From Chromatiales bacterium (GTDB taxonomy: Bacteria; Pseudomonadota; Gammaproteobacteria; Chromatiales; Chromatiaceae), in assembly GCA_028280505.1 (NCBI GenBank), contig JANQLO010000006.1:1-64000 (forward strand): 64,000 nt of DNA. The letters are read 5' to 3'. Positions 22,858-31,586 of this stretch are shown piece by piece; positions within the stretch are counted from its first letter, which is position 1; every line of letters starts with the position of its first letter. The position numbers and the translations under genes were made by a program. The notes beneath the pieces are model-generated. The model saw only the letters and a program-made list of their open reading frames with translations. It had not been told where the DNA came from and did not search any database.

Positions 22858-23493
22858 TTAGTTGAGATTGATCACGCCGCCCTTGATGTTGACCTGGCCG
22901 GACCCTTCGATCTCGACATTGCTGCCCTTGAGGACCAGATCGGTACCGGCCTCGACGCTCAGTCCGCGTCCGCCGGTTATCGCCACGGTGCCGTCGCTGT
23001 CGATCTTCAACGCCGCGGAGCCCGAGCCGACATCGATTTCGATGACCGGGTCGTCGTCCTGCAGCGTCACCATGAGTGCGCTGCCGATCTCCAGTTCGAG
23101 CTTGGGTGTGTCGCCGCCGCTGGCGGTGACTTGCACGCCGCCACCGCCGAGTGGCAGTTGGCAAATGGCCTGGGTGGGTTCGTGGTCGGGCGGCTGGTCT
23201 TCGTCGTTGTACAGGCTGCCGACGATGATCGGTTGATTGATATCGCCGCCGATGAACTGCACCAAGACCAGTTCGTTTACCGCCGGGATGCTGGCCATGC
23301 CCATGCGCGCGGTGGCGACCGGTACCTTTTTCAGTACGATTTCGGAATCGCGCAATTGCACCGTGCAGGCGTATTCACCGTTGCTGCTGTGATGTTCCTG
23401 CACGATCGCCAGGGTCGCGCCCTGGGTGCGCTGCAACTCTTGCCGCACGATCTGGCGGATGGTTTCCAGCAAGGCGTTCGATGCGCTGGTCAT
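22858..23493 (-). CDS. Baseplate spike protein V (gpV/VgrG-like beta-helix)
   Basis: I take the ATG at 23493 (MTSASNALLETIRQIVRQEL) because GAGGGAT lies just upstream and it avoids overlap with the hub; 211 residues. The OB-fold part (YACTVQLRDSEIVLKKVPVA, LVLVQFIGGDINQPIIVGSL, YNDEDQPPD) is typical of gpV and VgrG. Residues 120-211 form repeated strands ending with KGSNVEIEGSGQVNIKGGVI, the triangular beta-helix needle. Trimeric, it sits beneath the hub and carries the PAAR tip. Confidence 0.88.
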   Translation of the reverse strand: MTSASNALLETIRQIVRQELQRTQGATLAIVQEHHSSNGEYACTVQLRDSEIVLKKVPVATARMGMASIPAVNELVLVQFIGGDINQPIIVGSLYNDEDQPPDHEPTQAICQLPLGGGGVQVTASGGDTPKLELEIGSALMVTLQDDDPVIEIDVGSGSAALKIDSDGTVAITGGRGLSVEAGTDLVLKGSNVEIEGSGQVNIKGGVINLN

Positions 23494-23503
23494 AACGGAT
23501 CCC

Positions 23504-24628
23504 TCATAAGAAACCTCCCAGGGCACCGGCGAGACCGGACAGGCCGCTGGCCGCGGCGGTCTCGCTGACGGTCAGGCGTGTTCGCCAGCCTTGGTCGCGA
23601 TCGAAGGTATGACGACAGGCGCTCACGAGGTAATCGCCGTCGCCGCCGTCGGGCAGCCCTTCGAGGGTGATGACCGCGCCCGGAACGAGCTTGGCCGATC
23701 CGGCGACCAGTAACTCGCCTTCGTTGGTACGGCGCGCGGCGAACAATGCGGCGGCGTTGGCGCGGCCGGTCAGGTCCTGTTGCGATTGCAGCATGCCGTC
23801 GCGATAAAAGCGTTGCGGTGCGTCGCTACCGGCTTGTGCGCGATTGGGCGTGGCCGTTTTGCGCAGCATGAAGTCGCCGTCGATGCGGCCGTTGCCGAAG
23901 GCCGTGATTTCACCGCTGTGCGGTGCGCGTTGCCAGAGCTGGTGTTCGAGCAGGTTTTCACCCCAGGTGAAGCTGGCGACGCTGTCGCCCTGTTCGAGTT
24001 GATCGGCCAGTTGCAGGGTATCGTCGGCGTCCAGCCACAGGTTGGCGCCCCGCAACTTGGCCAGGTGAGCGCAATGTTCCCAAACGCTGCCGCTGTCATC
24101 GAAGACGATCTGTGACAACACGGCATCGTTACCGCTGATGCTGGCGTTGGGTGAATAACCGAACTCGCCGCCGAGGTTTTCGATGGCGTCTTTCGCCGAC
24201 ATGTCGGTGACGCTGCGGTTGAGGCGACCCTGTGCGAGGGTATGGCTGCCATTGCTCAGGTGGTAGCGTCGCAGTCCGTCGCTGCGTTTTTCGACCGCGA
24301 CGACACGACCGGTAAAGAGCTTTTCGAGATTGTCGCTCGGGCCGATGGAGACGCTGCCTTCATCGTCGACCGCGGCCGTGGGCGCGCCTTCGGTATTGGC
24401 CACTAAAAGCTCAAGATGATCGACGCCCGGCGCGAATCCCTGCTGCAACGTCAGCGACACCAGGTGATCGGCCCAGGATGGCGCAGCGGGCCCGCCGAGC
24501 AGGCTGCTGGCGGCATCGGCCATGCCGCCGAAACCACCGCTGTCGCCACCGCCGCCGATGTCGATCAGAATCGCCGGTACACGGATTGCCGGTGTGGTGT
24601 CGTCGTCGAAGAAGGGCAGTCCGACCAT
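23504..24628 (-). CDS. Baseplate hub protein (late control D/gpD family)
   Basis: The 374-residue protein matches gpD/gp27-type hubs: strands with DHLELLVANTEG and LEKLFTGRVVAVEKRSDGLR, then RSVTDMSAKDAIENLGGEFG, the segment LWLDADDTLQLADQLEQGDS, and a C-terminal VPGAVITLEGLPDGGDGDYL, VSACRHTFDRDQGWRTRLTV. An unusual glycine-rich insert (about 22-50: DIGGGGDSGGFGGMADAASS) interrupts the first domain. The hub joins the tube to the spike. Hub and spike are two separate genes here, as in P2 and R-pyocins, not one VgrG fusion. Confidence 0.85.
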   Translation of the reverse strand: MVGLPFFDDDTTPAIRVPAILIDIGGGGDSGGFGGMADAASSLLGGPAAPSWADHLVSLTLQQGFAPGVDHLELLVANTEGAPTAAVDDEGSVSIGPSDNLEKLFTGRVVAVEKRSDGLRRYHLSNGSHTLAQGRLNRSVTDMSAKDAIENLGGEFGYSPNASISGNDAVLSQIVFDDSGSVWEHCAHLAKLRGANLWLDADDTLQLADQLEQGDSVASFTWGENLLEHQLWQRAPHSGEITAFGNGRIDGDFMLRKTATPNRAQAGSDAPQRFYRDGMLQSQQDLTGRANAAALFAARRTNEGELLVAGSAKLVPGAVITLEGLPDGGDGDYLVSACRHTFDRDQGWRTRLTVSETAAASGLSGLAGALGGFL

Positions 24629-24632
24629 GGTG

Positions 24633-27572
24633 TCAGTCCCCCGCCCTGTACCAGTTGAGGTATTCCATCAGACCGCTGTCGTTGTCGACATCCGCGAACA
24701 CGAAGGGGATGGAATTGTTGCCCGGGTTACCGGTGCCGTCGTCCATGAGGACATAGACGTGCAGATGGCTGTGGAAGCTGGTGCCGGTGTCGTCGGCCTC
24801 CATGACCGGATCGCCCTGGTTGACCGTCACGCCCACGGGCGTGGCCCCGAGTATGTTGGTGACGCCGTTTTGTGCGCCGTGGACATAGCGGGTATAGGTG
24901 ACGACCGGGGTACCGGTACCGAAGGGGTCGTCGTGATCGGCGACCGGCGGACCGTCGTGCTGAATCACCAGGAAGTTGGCGTTCTGATCGTTATTGTCTG
25001 GGAAGCCGTCCTGAAAGGCCACGACGGTGCCGCCGCGTATGGCGCGCACGATCTGGCGATGATCGTGTCCGAGGTCGAAGGCATAGATCTGCCAGCGGCC
25101 GCCCATATTGGTGATTTCGTTATGACTGAACAGGCCGTTGTTGCCCTGTCCCATGTACAGCGCCACGCCGTCGTCGTACGGCAGCCGATAGGGCGAGCCG
25201 GCCTTGGCGGGGTAGCCCTTGTAGGTACCGTTGGCCGCCATGGTGCCGTCCGCGGTATCGCCTTCCTTGAAGAAGTATTCGAACAACCAGAAGCCAAGCA
25301 CCATGCTGCCGATGGACTCGAGGATGGTGATCCCGAGCAGTTTCCAGTCTTCCTGCCAGGCGACGAACTGCGATACCAGGCTGCCGGAGAGTCCGGACAG
25401 GATGCCGAAACCGATGCCGCCGCCGAACCACAGGCCGAAGGCTTGCTCGCGGCGATCGCCGATATTGCCGGCCGACCAGATCTCGATGGAATGGTTTTCG
25501 CGCCGGTAGTTCAGCATCAGCAGGAAAGCGAACAGGGTGTTCATCGGCGAGATGAAACCGGCCTGCTTCAGATGATTGGCCGCGGGGTTGTCGGGCAGGC
25601 TGGAATCGCCGCTGTTCGACGCGCTCGAATTCAGCAGGGTGAAAAAGGTCAGCCAGGCGTCGCGCCCGGTGGCCAGGATACTGTTGTGCCCGGAGATGCG
25701 GATGAAGTCGCCCAACACCACGGTCACCCAGAACCACCAGCCGTTACCCGCGGTGGCTTCGGTGTGCAGCCCCTGGAAGGAACCGCCAAACAGGGCAAGA
25801 CCGCGCGGGCCGTATAGATCGTTCGCCAACCATTTGCCGAAACTGCCGAGCGATTCGTAGCCGCTGATGGGTTTGCCGAACAGCGCGAGGTTCAGTGCGT
25901 GCAGGATATCCAGGCCGGACAGGATGCCGGTACCGATCTCGTGACCGGGTTGCAGTTTGACCAGATGCCAAATGGGCCGTCCGGTCTGCTCCAGGCCGTA
26001 CATGATTTGCGCCATGATGTCGCAGGCGAGGGCGGATACCCGGGTGAAGCGGTAATAGGTTGCGCCCGGCACCGGGCTACGCCCGGAATCCTTGTCGATG
26101 AACAGCGGCGCCTCTTCCCATTTGAGTTCGGTGCCTTCCGGGACCGTATACAGCGGGATTTTGTTGCACATCAGATAGCGGCCGTTGCCGCTGATATAGA
26201 CGTCGCGTTTTATGCCAATGGTCTTGCGTTCGACATAGCGCCAAAAGCCGCCGGCCAGACCGTCGACCAGTTCGTCGCCATGACCTTCCCCGTGACCATA
26301 GACCCATTCGAGGAAGCGGCGGTTGTACAGCAGGAGTTCCTGCTTATCGACATACTCGTCCGCCATGTCGTCGAGATTGTCCGGCAGGCTGAAGGCCTCG
26401 TCGGTACGCAGGCGGAACTCGAACGGCAGTTGATTGAGATCTTGTTCGCTTTGATCTTCGGCCGGCGTGTTGAAACGCGAAGTGCGATAGATCGGTCCCT
26501 GCTGCATCAGCATGTTGATATGCGCGACCAGCATCAGGATGAGTTCGTTGTCCGGCTCGGTATCGCCGCCGGTGTATTCCATCACCTGTTGCTGTTGTTC
26601 CAACGACAACGTGGAGAAGATGTATTTGCTGACTGCCGCCTGTGGTTTGAGGACGCTGTTGCGGAAACGGATGTTGATCGCGAACAGACGTTTTTCCTCG
26701 ATGTCGTCGACCGAGAACAACGGCAAGTCGACATCGCTGAGCAACCAGCTCGCATACCAGCAGTAAACGGCCGAACCCTCGGGTTGTATTAGCGCGGCAC
26801 CGACGGCATCGCCGCCGACATTGAGCGGCAGGGCCGCGCGAATATCATCGGCCGCGGCGACGGCCTGGTCGAACTTGTCGATGGCGCAATGGATCTCGCT
26901 GAAGATGTCGTCGATACCGGTACGACGCAACAGTTGATAAATGCGCGCGGCGGCGCGGGCGGTATCGATCTGTGGCAGCGTGAAGCGTCGCAACAGATGT
27001 TTTTTCATCCGCTTGACGATTCGTATGGCCAGTTTTTGGCGCCGACGACGCTTGGCCGAGATGTCGCTCGGCAGGTTTTCCCAAAGATCGATCAAATCGT
27101 CGAGCAGGGCAGTGATCTGACGGCCGACGAACTGCGGGTCGAAGCCGAGTTCGTCTTCGAGCAGGTCCTTGGCAAAATCGAGCTGTGTCTCGATTTGTGC
27201 CTGGGTAATGGAGCCGAGCAGCGTTTTCACCCCATCGAGCAGATCGCGAATGATCGAGAGCAGTTTCGACGGATCCTGCTCCAGCTCGCTGACATCGTCG
27301 ACCAGACCTTCGAAGTACAAAAAGACCGGGTGGAAGTGATCTTTCAGCGCGTTGTAGACGTTTTCGATGCCGTCGCCGGCCTGTGTCTGGACGCGGGTAC
27401 CGAAGCGGACGAGCAGTTCCGGTGTGACGCCGGCCAGCGGGCCTTCGTCGGCGGCGTCTTCGGCCAGCAGGGCCATAAGGCGTAATAGATCCTGCACGAC
27501 CTGGAGCTGAGGGTCGGCATGCGACTCGCGTTGCAGGCGTTGCGGTTGCAGCAGCAGGCTTCCGAGACTCAT
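24633..27572 (-). CDS. Large membrane-segment protein with C-terminal M23 (LytM) peptidase-like domain
   Basis: The product is 979 residues. The first half is helical and soluble-looking (FHPVFLYFEGLVDDVSELEQ, basic patch SAKRRRRQKLAIRIVKRMKK). The middle (about 590-790) has several hydrophobic segments (WWFWVTVVLGDFI, MNTLFAFLLML, GLWFGGGIGFGILSGLSGSL, ILESIGSMVLGFWLFEYFF). The C-terminus (about 820-979) has M23 layout: FSHNEI and YAFDLGHDH supply first metal ligands, YTRYVHGAQNG, VNQGDPVMEADDTG and the SHLHV motif complete the site. M23 enzymes cut peptidoglycan cross-links. A wholly new place for this is between tape measure and hub, so it may be a tail-loaded effector or an envelope-penetrating part. 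The call of enzyme is from motifs; the role is inference. Confidence 0.65.
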   Translation of the reverse strand: MSLGSLLLQPQRLQRESHADPQLQVVQDLLRLMALLAEDAADEGPLAGVTPELLVRFGTRVQTQAGDGIENVYNALKDHFHPVFLYFEGLVDDVSELEQDPSKLLSIIRDLLDGVKTLLGSITQAQIETQLDFAKDLLEDELGFDPQFVGRQITALLDDLIDLWENLPSDISAKRRRRQKLAIRIVKRMKKHLLRRFTLPQIDTARAAARIYQLLRRTGIDDIFSEIHCAIDKFDQAVAAADDIRAALPLNVGGDAVGAALIQPEGSAVYCWYASWLLSDVDLPLFSVDDIEEKRLFAINIRFRNSVLKPQAAVSKYIFSTLSLEQQQQVMEYTGGDTEPDNELILMLVAHINMLMQQGPIYRTSRFNTPAEDQSEQDLNQLPFEFRLRTDEAFSLPDNLDDMADEYVDKQELLLYNRRFLEWVYGHGEGHGDELVDGLAGGFWRYVERKTIGIKRDVYISGNGRYLMCNKIPLYTVPEGTELKWEEAPLFIDKDSGRSPVPGATYYRFTRVSALACDIMAQIMYGLEQTGRPIWHLVKLQPGHEIGTGILSGLDILHALNLALFGKPISGYESLGSFGKWLANDLYGPRGLALFGGSFQGLHTEATAGNGWWFWVTVVLGDFIRISGHNSILATGRDAWLTFFTLLNSSASNSGDSSLPDNPAANHLKQAGFISPMNTLFAFLLMLNYRRENHSIEIWSAGNIGDRREQAFGLWFGGGIGFGILSGLSGSLVSQFVAWQEDWKLLGITILESIGSMVLGFWLFEYFFKEGDTADGTMAANGTYKGYPAKAGSPYRLPYDDGVALYMGQGNNGLFSHNEITNMGGRWQIYAFDLGHDHRQIVRAIRGGTVVAFQDGFPDNNDQNANFLVIQHDGPPVADHDDPFGTGTPVVTYTRYVHGAQNGVTNILGATPVGVTVNQGDPVMEADDTGTSFHSHLHVYVLMDDGTGNPGNNSIPFVFADVDNDSGLMEYLNWYRAGD

Positions 27573-27582
27573 CGCGCGCTCC

Positions 27583-30500
27583 TCATAACGAGATGTTCAC
27601 GTTGATGCTGTCCGGGCGCGCGCCCAGCAGGCCCTGATAGGCGGTGTTCACCCGACCGAGTTCGCCGCTGAGCTCTTCGTTCAGACCCCGCAGGAATTCG
27701 ATCAGCGCATTGAATGCCGGCGTCAGGTCGAAGGCCTCGACCAAGGGTACGACGGTGGCGTCGTATTCGGGCTGCACGACCTCGGTGATCAAACGTTCGG
27801 GATCCAGGTCGCGCAGCTTGTCGATGACCGATTCGAAGTCCGTATCGAGCGTATCGAGCGTGCTCTGGTCGATAATGGATCCCAGCCCGATGGGTTCGAG
27901 CAGTTCCGCGAGGGCATCGTCCAGTTCCTGCCCCAGGCGGGCCGGATCGAGTGCGTCCAGTTGTCCTACCAGTTGCACGAACAATTGTTGCAAGCCCTGG
28001 CGCAGGAAACCGAGGTCGATATTGCGCAATGTATCGACGACCTGCTGTACCGCATCGCTGATCGTCTGTAGCGATGCGGGGCCGGTCAGCAATGCGGCGG
28101 CGCCGTCGGTCAATTGGTCGACCAGGTTCGACACCGTGGTGAGTATCGCCTGCAAGGCGGGACGCACGGATTCGAGCAACGCGAACAGATGTCGCAACGG
28201 CGCCAGCAAAGGATCGATCGCAGTGACCATGAGTTGTCTCAGGCCGGCGGTATCGGCGGTGACCGCGGCGATCTCGGCGAGCAGGCTGTCGGGGCCTTCC
28301 AACAGTTCCTGCCATTCCTGTTGCAATCCGGCCAGGGCGTCGCGGCTATCGTCGAGGCAGCGTTGCAGTTGTGCAGTCGTTTGCAGCGCCGGTGCGCGTC
28401 CGGGCTCCAAGCGGTCGAGCGCCGCGAGCGCGGCGGTTTTCTCGGCCGAATCGGGCAGTGACTGTGCGAGTTGTTGCGCACGTTGATAGACACCGGTCAG
28501 TTCGGTCAGCCGTCGGCTGGCGTCCAGGGTATTGAGGGCGTCGCGTATTGGCGTGCTGACTGTGTCGAACTGCGTCAGCATGGCGCTGTGTGCGGCATCG
28601 CTGACGGCGCTGTTGAGATCGTTGAGTGCGGCAGTGATTGCCGATGCATCGATGGCACCGACGGCCTTGTCGAGCAGACCGTCGCGCCAAGTGTCGATTT
28701 GATCGTTGGAATTGGCGAGCTGGCCGAGCAGGGTGTCCAGGCGTTGCAGTGTGCCGACCAGGTTGCGCGGCACGTCCAGGGCCTGTTCGATCAGCGCGAA
28801 TACCCGATCGACCTGGGCGAAGATCTCGTCGACCGGCGAGGCCTCGATGACCTGTTGTATGACGCCTTCGATGCGTTGCTCGATCGGTTCCAGCACCGTG
28901 TCCGGCGAATAGCGCAGGATTTCCTGCTTGAGTTGATCGAAGGGTGCGCTCAAGGTGTCCAGCGCTTTGCCGGGCGAGGCCTTCTTGAGCAGTTGATCCT
29001 TGCCGTCCTGCAGCTTCTCGTCGACTTCATTGAACAAACGACTGGGCTGGAACGCCTCGGCCTTTTCCAATGCCTCGCGATAGGGACCGCCGAGGGCATC
29101 GCCGACCAGGCTGCCGGGTTGAAAACGGGTGATGGCGTCGAGCAGTTCCGCGGGCTTGTCGGCGACGCGTTCCAACAAAGGCACCGGGCCGCCTTCGATG
29201 AGTTCGTCGAACTCTTCGAGCAGCGGATCGGTGACCGGCGTTATATCGTCGGGCAGGATCTCCATGGCGACCATCAACGCGGCCTTGGCGGCATCGTTGA
29301 GATCGGTCTCCATGAACTGGCGCAATGCCGCGGTCATTTGTTCGATCAGCCCGATCACCTCGTCGGTGACCGGTGCGAACGACAGCTGCTCCAGGGTTTC
29401 GGTGAGCGACGCGATGGCCTCGCGTATGGTCTCGATGGCGTCGGCGATCTCGCCGCTGTCGAGTACGCTGGTGACGGTCTGCAAGACCGAACGTAGGGCA
29501 TCGACCACGTCGGCGGGATCGAAGTTGTCCGTGGTGTCGGACAGTGTCTGCACGGCCTCGCTGATGGCGGTGTTCGCCGGGCTGATGGCATTGCCGAGCT
29601 GGCGTTGCAGATTGTCGACGAAGGCCTGGAGCTGTGCGGTCAATTGATCGCGTAGTGCGTTCAGATCGACGGCGGCCATTTGGGTGCTGAGTTGGTCGAA
29701 CAGCGACTGCACCTGCAGGCTGATGCCGGTGAGCCCCTGTTCGACGCTGTCGGCGATCTGTTGTGCCTGGGTGGCGATGCCGCCGACTTCGCCCTGCAGT
29801 GCGGAGAAATCGAGCAGGCCGAGCAACTCGTTCAGCCAGTCGAGTACCGGCTGCACCGCTTCCTGCACCGCGGCAATCGCCTCGGGAGACGGCGGTTGCG
29901 GCTCGCGCAGGGTGCCGATGAACTGGCCCGGGAGTTCGATGGGTTCGAGCAGCGTCAACAGATGACTGGTCTGATCGAGCAGGGACTCGTCGAGATCGTG
30001 CACGCGCTCGCACATGGCCTGCAGTTGCGCGGTGAGGGCGGCGTCCCAGGTGCCGAGGGTCGCGGCGGCATTGTCCAATGCCAGATTGAGTGCGGTCACC
30101 GGTGCGGTCGTTGCGCTCGGATCGCCTGATTCGAGTGCGGTGCGTAGATCGTTGAGCGCGGTATCGTAGGCGTCGGCGAAGGTCGCCAGGCCGGCCAGAT
30201 CGAGTTGTGTCTGAAGATCGTTGAGATCGATCCCGAGGGTATCGCTGGGTTGGCGTGTCGCGTTACGCAGGCGCTGTGTCAACAGCGTGATAGTCGCTTC
30301 GATTTCGCCACCGACTGCATTGGCGTCCAGGGCCGCCCAGCGGCTCAGCGTGCGCAGGGGTTCGATGACATCATCGATCACCGGCAGTGTCAGCTGGAAC
30401 AGCTTGTCATGCGATTTGTTGTCGATGATGGGGAAAAAGAATTCGAGCAGGCCGCCGACCGTCGGTGACGCGGGCAGCCGGTCGAGCATATCGTTGACCT

Positions 30501-30993
30501 GCTGCGTTTGTTGCGCCGTGCGCGCCATGCGCTGAGCCGCCGGGTTCTCTTCCGCCGGTGGTGGATCGCCGGGGGCGGGTGCCGGCGGTGCGGCACCGTC
30601 GCCGCCATCGCCACAACGGAAGTCCAGTGATGTCAGGCGTTCGATCGCCGCGGCGGCCTTAACCGCATCCTGCATGATCTCCTGCAGTTGTTCGATCAAT
30701 GCGGGGAAGCCGTTGAGGTCGCCATCGATGCCGGCGGTGAGATCGCCGAACTCGGTCGGCAGCGCGGCGCGTGCGTCGCTCAATGCCGTGGAGAAATCGC
30801 CCTGGATATCGAACTCCGGCAACGGCAGGTTCTGCGCGATGTTCAGCAGATCGCCGACATCGTCCGGCGGGTTGTCGATCAGGCCCTTGATCAGTTCGAC
30901 GATCTGTTTGATCTGTTCGACCTGACTGCCGATGCGGCCATCCAGATCGCCGGTATCGACGGAGACATTGATGCGATCGAGTACGTTCGCCAT
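27583..30993 (-). CDS. Tape-measure candidate, large helical protein
   Basis: At 1136 residues the protein is nearly all alpha-helical and acidic, with many repeated patterns of the type DxLxxLLDxLxxLxG (LTGISLQVQSLFDQLSTQMA, LDVPRNLVGTLQRLDTLLGQ) and no enzymatic motif. One proline-rich linker (about 132-151, APPAPAPGDPPPAEENP) splits a 130-residue N-terminal part from the rest. Position between a DNA-circularisation/LysM-like gene and hub genes, and length, fit a tape measure that sets tail length. It lacks the usual hydrophobic stretches of siphophage tape measures, so a scaffold role is an alternative. At 1.5 angstrom per residue it would specify about 170 nm. Confidence 0.5.
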   Translation of the reverse strand: MANVLDRINVSVDTGDLDGRIGSQVEQIKQIVELIKGLIDNPPDDVGDLLNIAQNLPLPEFDIQGDFSTALSDARAALPTEFGDLTAGIDGDLNGFPALIEQLQEIMQDAVKAAAAIERLTSLDFRCGDGGDGAAPPAPAPGDPPPAEENPAAQRMARTAQQTQQVNDMLDRLPASPTVGGLLEFFFPIIDNKSHDKLFQLTLPVIDDVIEPLRTLSRWAALDANAVGGEIEATITLLTQRLRNATRQPSDTLGIDLNDLQTQLDLAGLATFADAYDTALNDLRTALESGDPSATTAPVTALNLALDNAAATLGTWDAALTAQLQAMCERVHDLDESLLDQTSHLLTLLEPIELPGQFIGTLREPQPPSPEAIAAVQEAVQPVLDWLNELLGLLDFSALQGEVGGIATQAQQIADSVEQGLTGISLQVQSLFDQLSTQMAAVDLNALRDQLTAQLQAFVDNLQRQLGNAISPANTAISEAVQTLSDTTDNFDPADVVDALRSVLQTVTSVLDSGEIADAIETIREAIASLTETLEQLSFAPVTDEVIGLIEQMTAALRQFMETDLNDAAKAALMVAMEILPDDITPVTDPLLEEFDELIEGGPVPLLERVADKPAELLDAITRFQPGSLVGDALGGPYREALEKAEAFQPSRLFNEVDEKLQDGKDQLLKKASPGKALDTLSAPFDQLKQEILRYSPDTVLEPIEQRIEGVIQQVIEASPVDEIFAQVDRVFALIEQALDVPRNLVGTLQRLDTLLGQLANSNDQIDTWRDGLLDKAVGAIDASAITAALNDLNSAVSDAAHSAMLTQFDTVSTPIRDALNTLDASRRLTELTGVYQRAQQLAQSLPDSAEKTAALAALDRLEPGRAPALQTTAQLQRCLDDSRDALAGLQQEWQELLEGPDSLLAEIAAVTADTAGLRQLMVTAIDPLLAPLRHLFALLESVRPALQAILTTVSNLVDQLTDGAAALLTGPASLQTISDAVQQVVDTLRNIDLGFLRQGLQQLFVQLVGQLDALDPARLGQELDDALAELLEPIGLGSIIDQSTLDTLDTDFESVIDKLRDLDPERLITEVVQPEYDATVVPLVEAFDLTPAFNALIEFLRGLNEELSGELGRVNTAYQGLLGARPDSINVNISL

Positions 30994-31586
30994 CAGTCGC
31001 TCCCGAACAGGTCGTCGATGAGACCGCCGATATCGTCGAGCTGACCGACGGCGCTGCTCACGTCATCGAGCGTGCCGCCGAGCAGGGCCGAGGGATCGCT
31101 GAAGTCGGGGACATTGGCCAGCGCATCGATGGCGTCGAGCACGTCGGTGACGCCGTCGACAAAATCCTCGGCAAGCCCCAAGAGGCCGTCGTCGATACCG
31201 CCGAGCAAATCGTTGGGCGGAGGCGGCGGGGGGCTTTCGCGCAGCTTGAGGAAGTAATCGATCTGATCGGGACGGCGGCTCGATTCCTCGACCAGCAGCG
31301 ATTCGATCATCACGTATTGCACATCGGTGGCCTCGGTGATGTCGGCGACGAAAGTCAGGGGTTCGCCGGCACGGAACTTTTCACGCACACTGGTGAGAAA
31401 CTCGCTGCGTTCGTCGGCATACAGGCTGCCGTGTATCTCGACCGCGGTCGGTGCACTGTTGAGGTCCTGCAGCAGGCTGCCGGCCTTGCCCGGAATCGGG
31501 AGCTCGGCGATGCGTCGGCGCTCTTCGCTACGCATCTTCTGGATACGCGGTACCTCCCAGTCGCCGAGCATGGGTTTGGTATTCAT
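30993..31586 (-). CDS. DNA-circularisation N-terminal/LysM-like baseplate adaptor protein
   Basis: The 197-residue product begins with the Mu gpN-like family motif: LGDWEVPRIQKMRSEERRRI, PIPGKAGSLLQDLNSAP, VEIHGSLYADERSEFLTSVR, FRAGEPLTFVADITEATDVQ. These proteins belong to the hub-side baseplate of contractile tails; in Pvc-type particles a LysM protein holds the same place. The last 80 residues (PPPPPPNDLLGGIDDGLLGL, then VTDVLDAIDALANV) are proline-rich, then a low-complexity acidic helix, resembling parts of the tape measure. It overlaps the tape-measure candidate by 1 base and the preceding gene by 4. Confidence 0.65.
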   Translation of the reverse strand: MNTKPMLGDWEVPRIQKMRSEERRRIAELPIPGKAGSLLQDLNSAPTAVEIHGSLYADERSEFLTSVREKFRAGEPLTFVADITEATDVQYVMIESLLVEESSRRPDQIDYFLKLRESPPPPPPNDLLGGIDDGLLGLAEDFVDGVTDVLDAIDALANVPDFSDPSALLGGTLDDVSSAVGQLDDIGGLIDDLFGSD

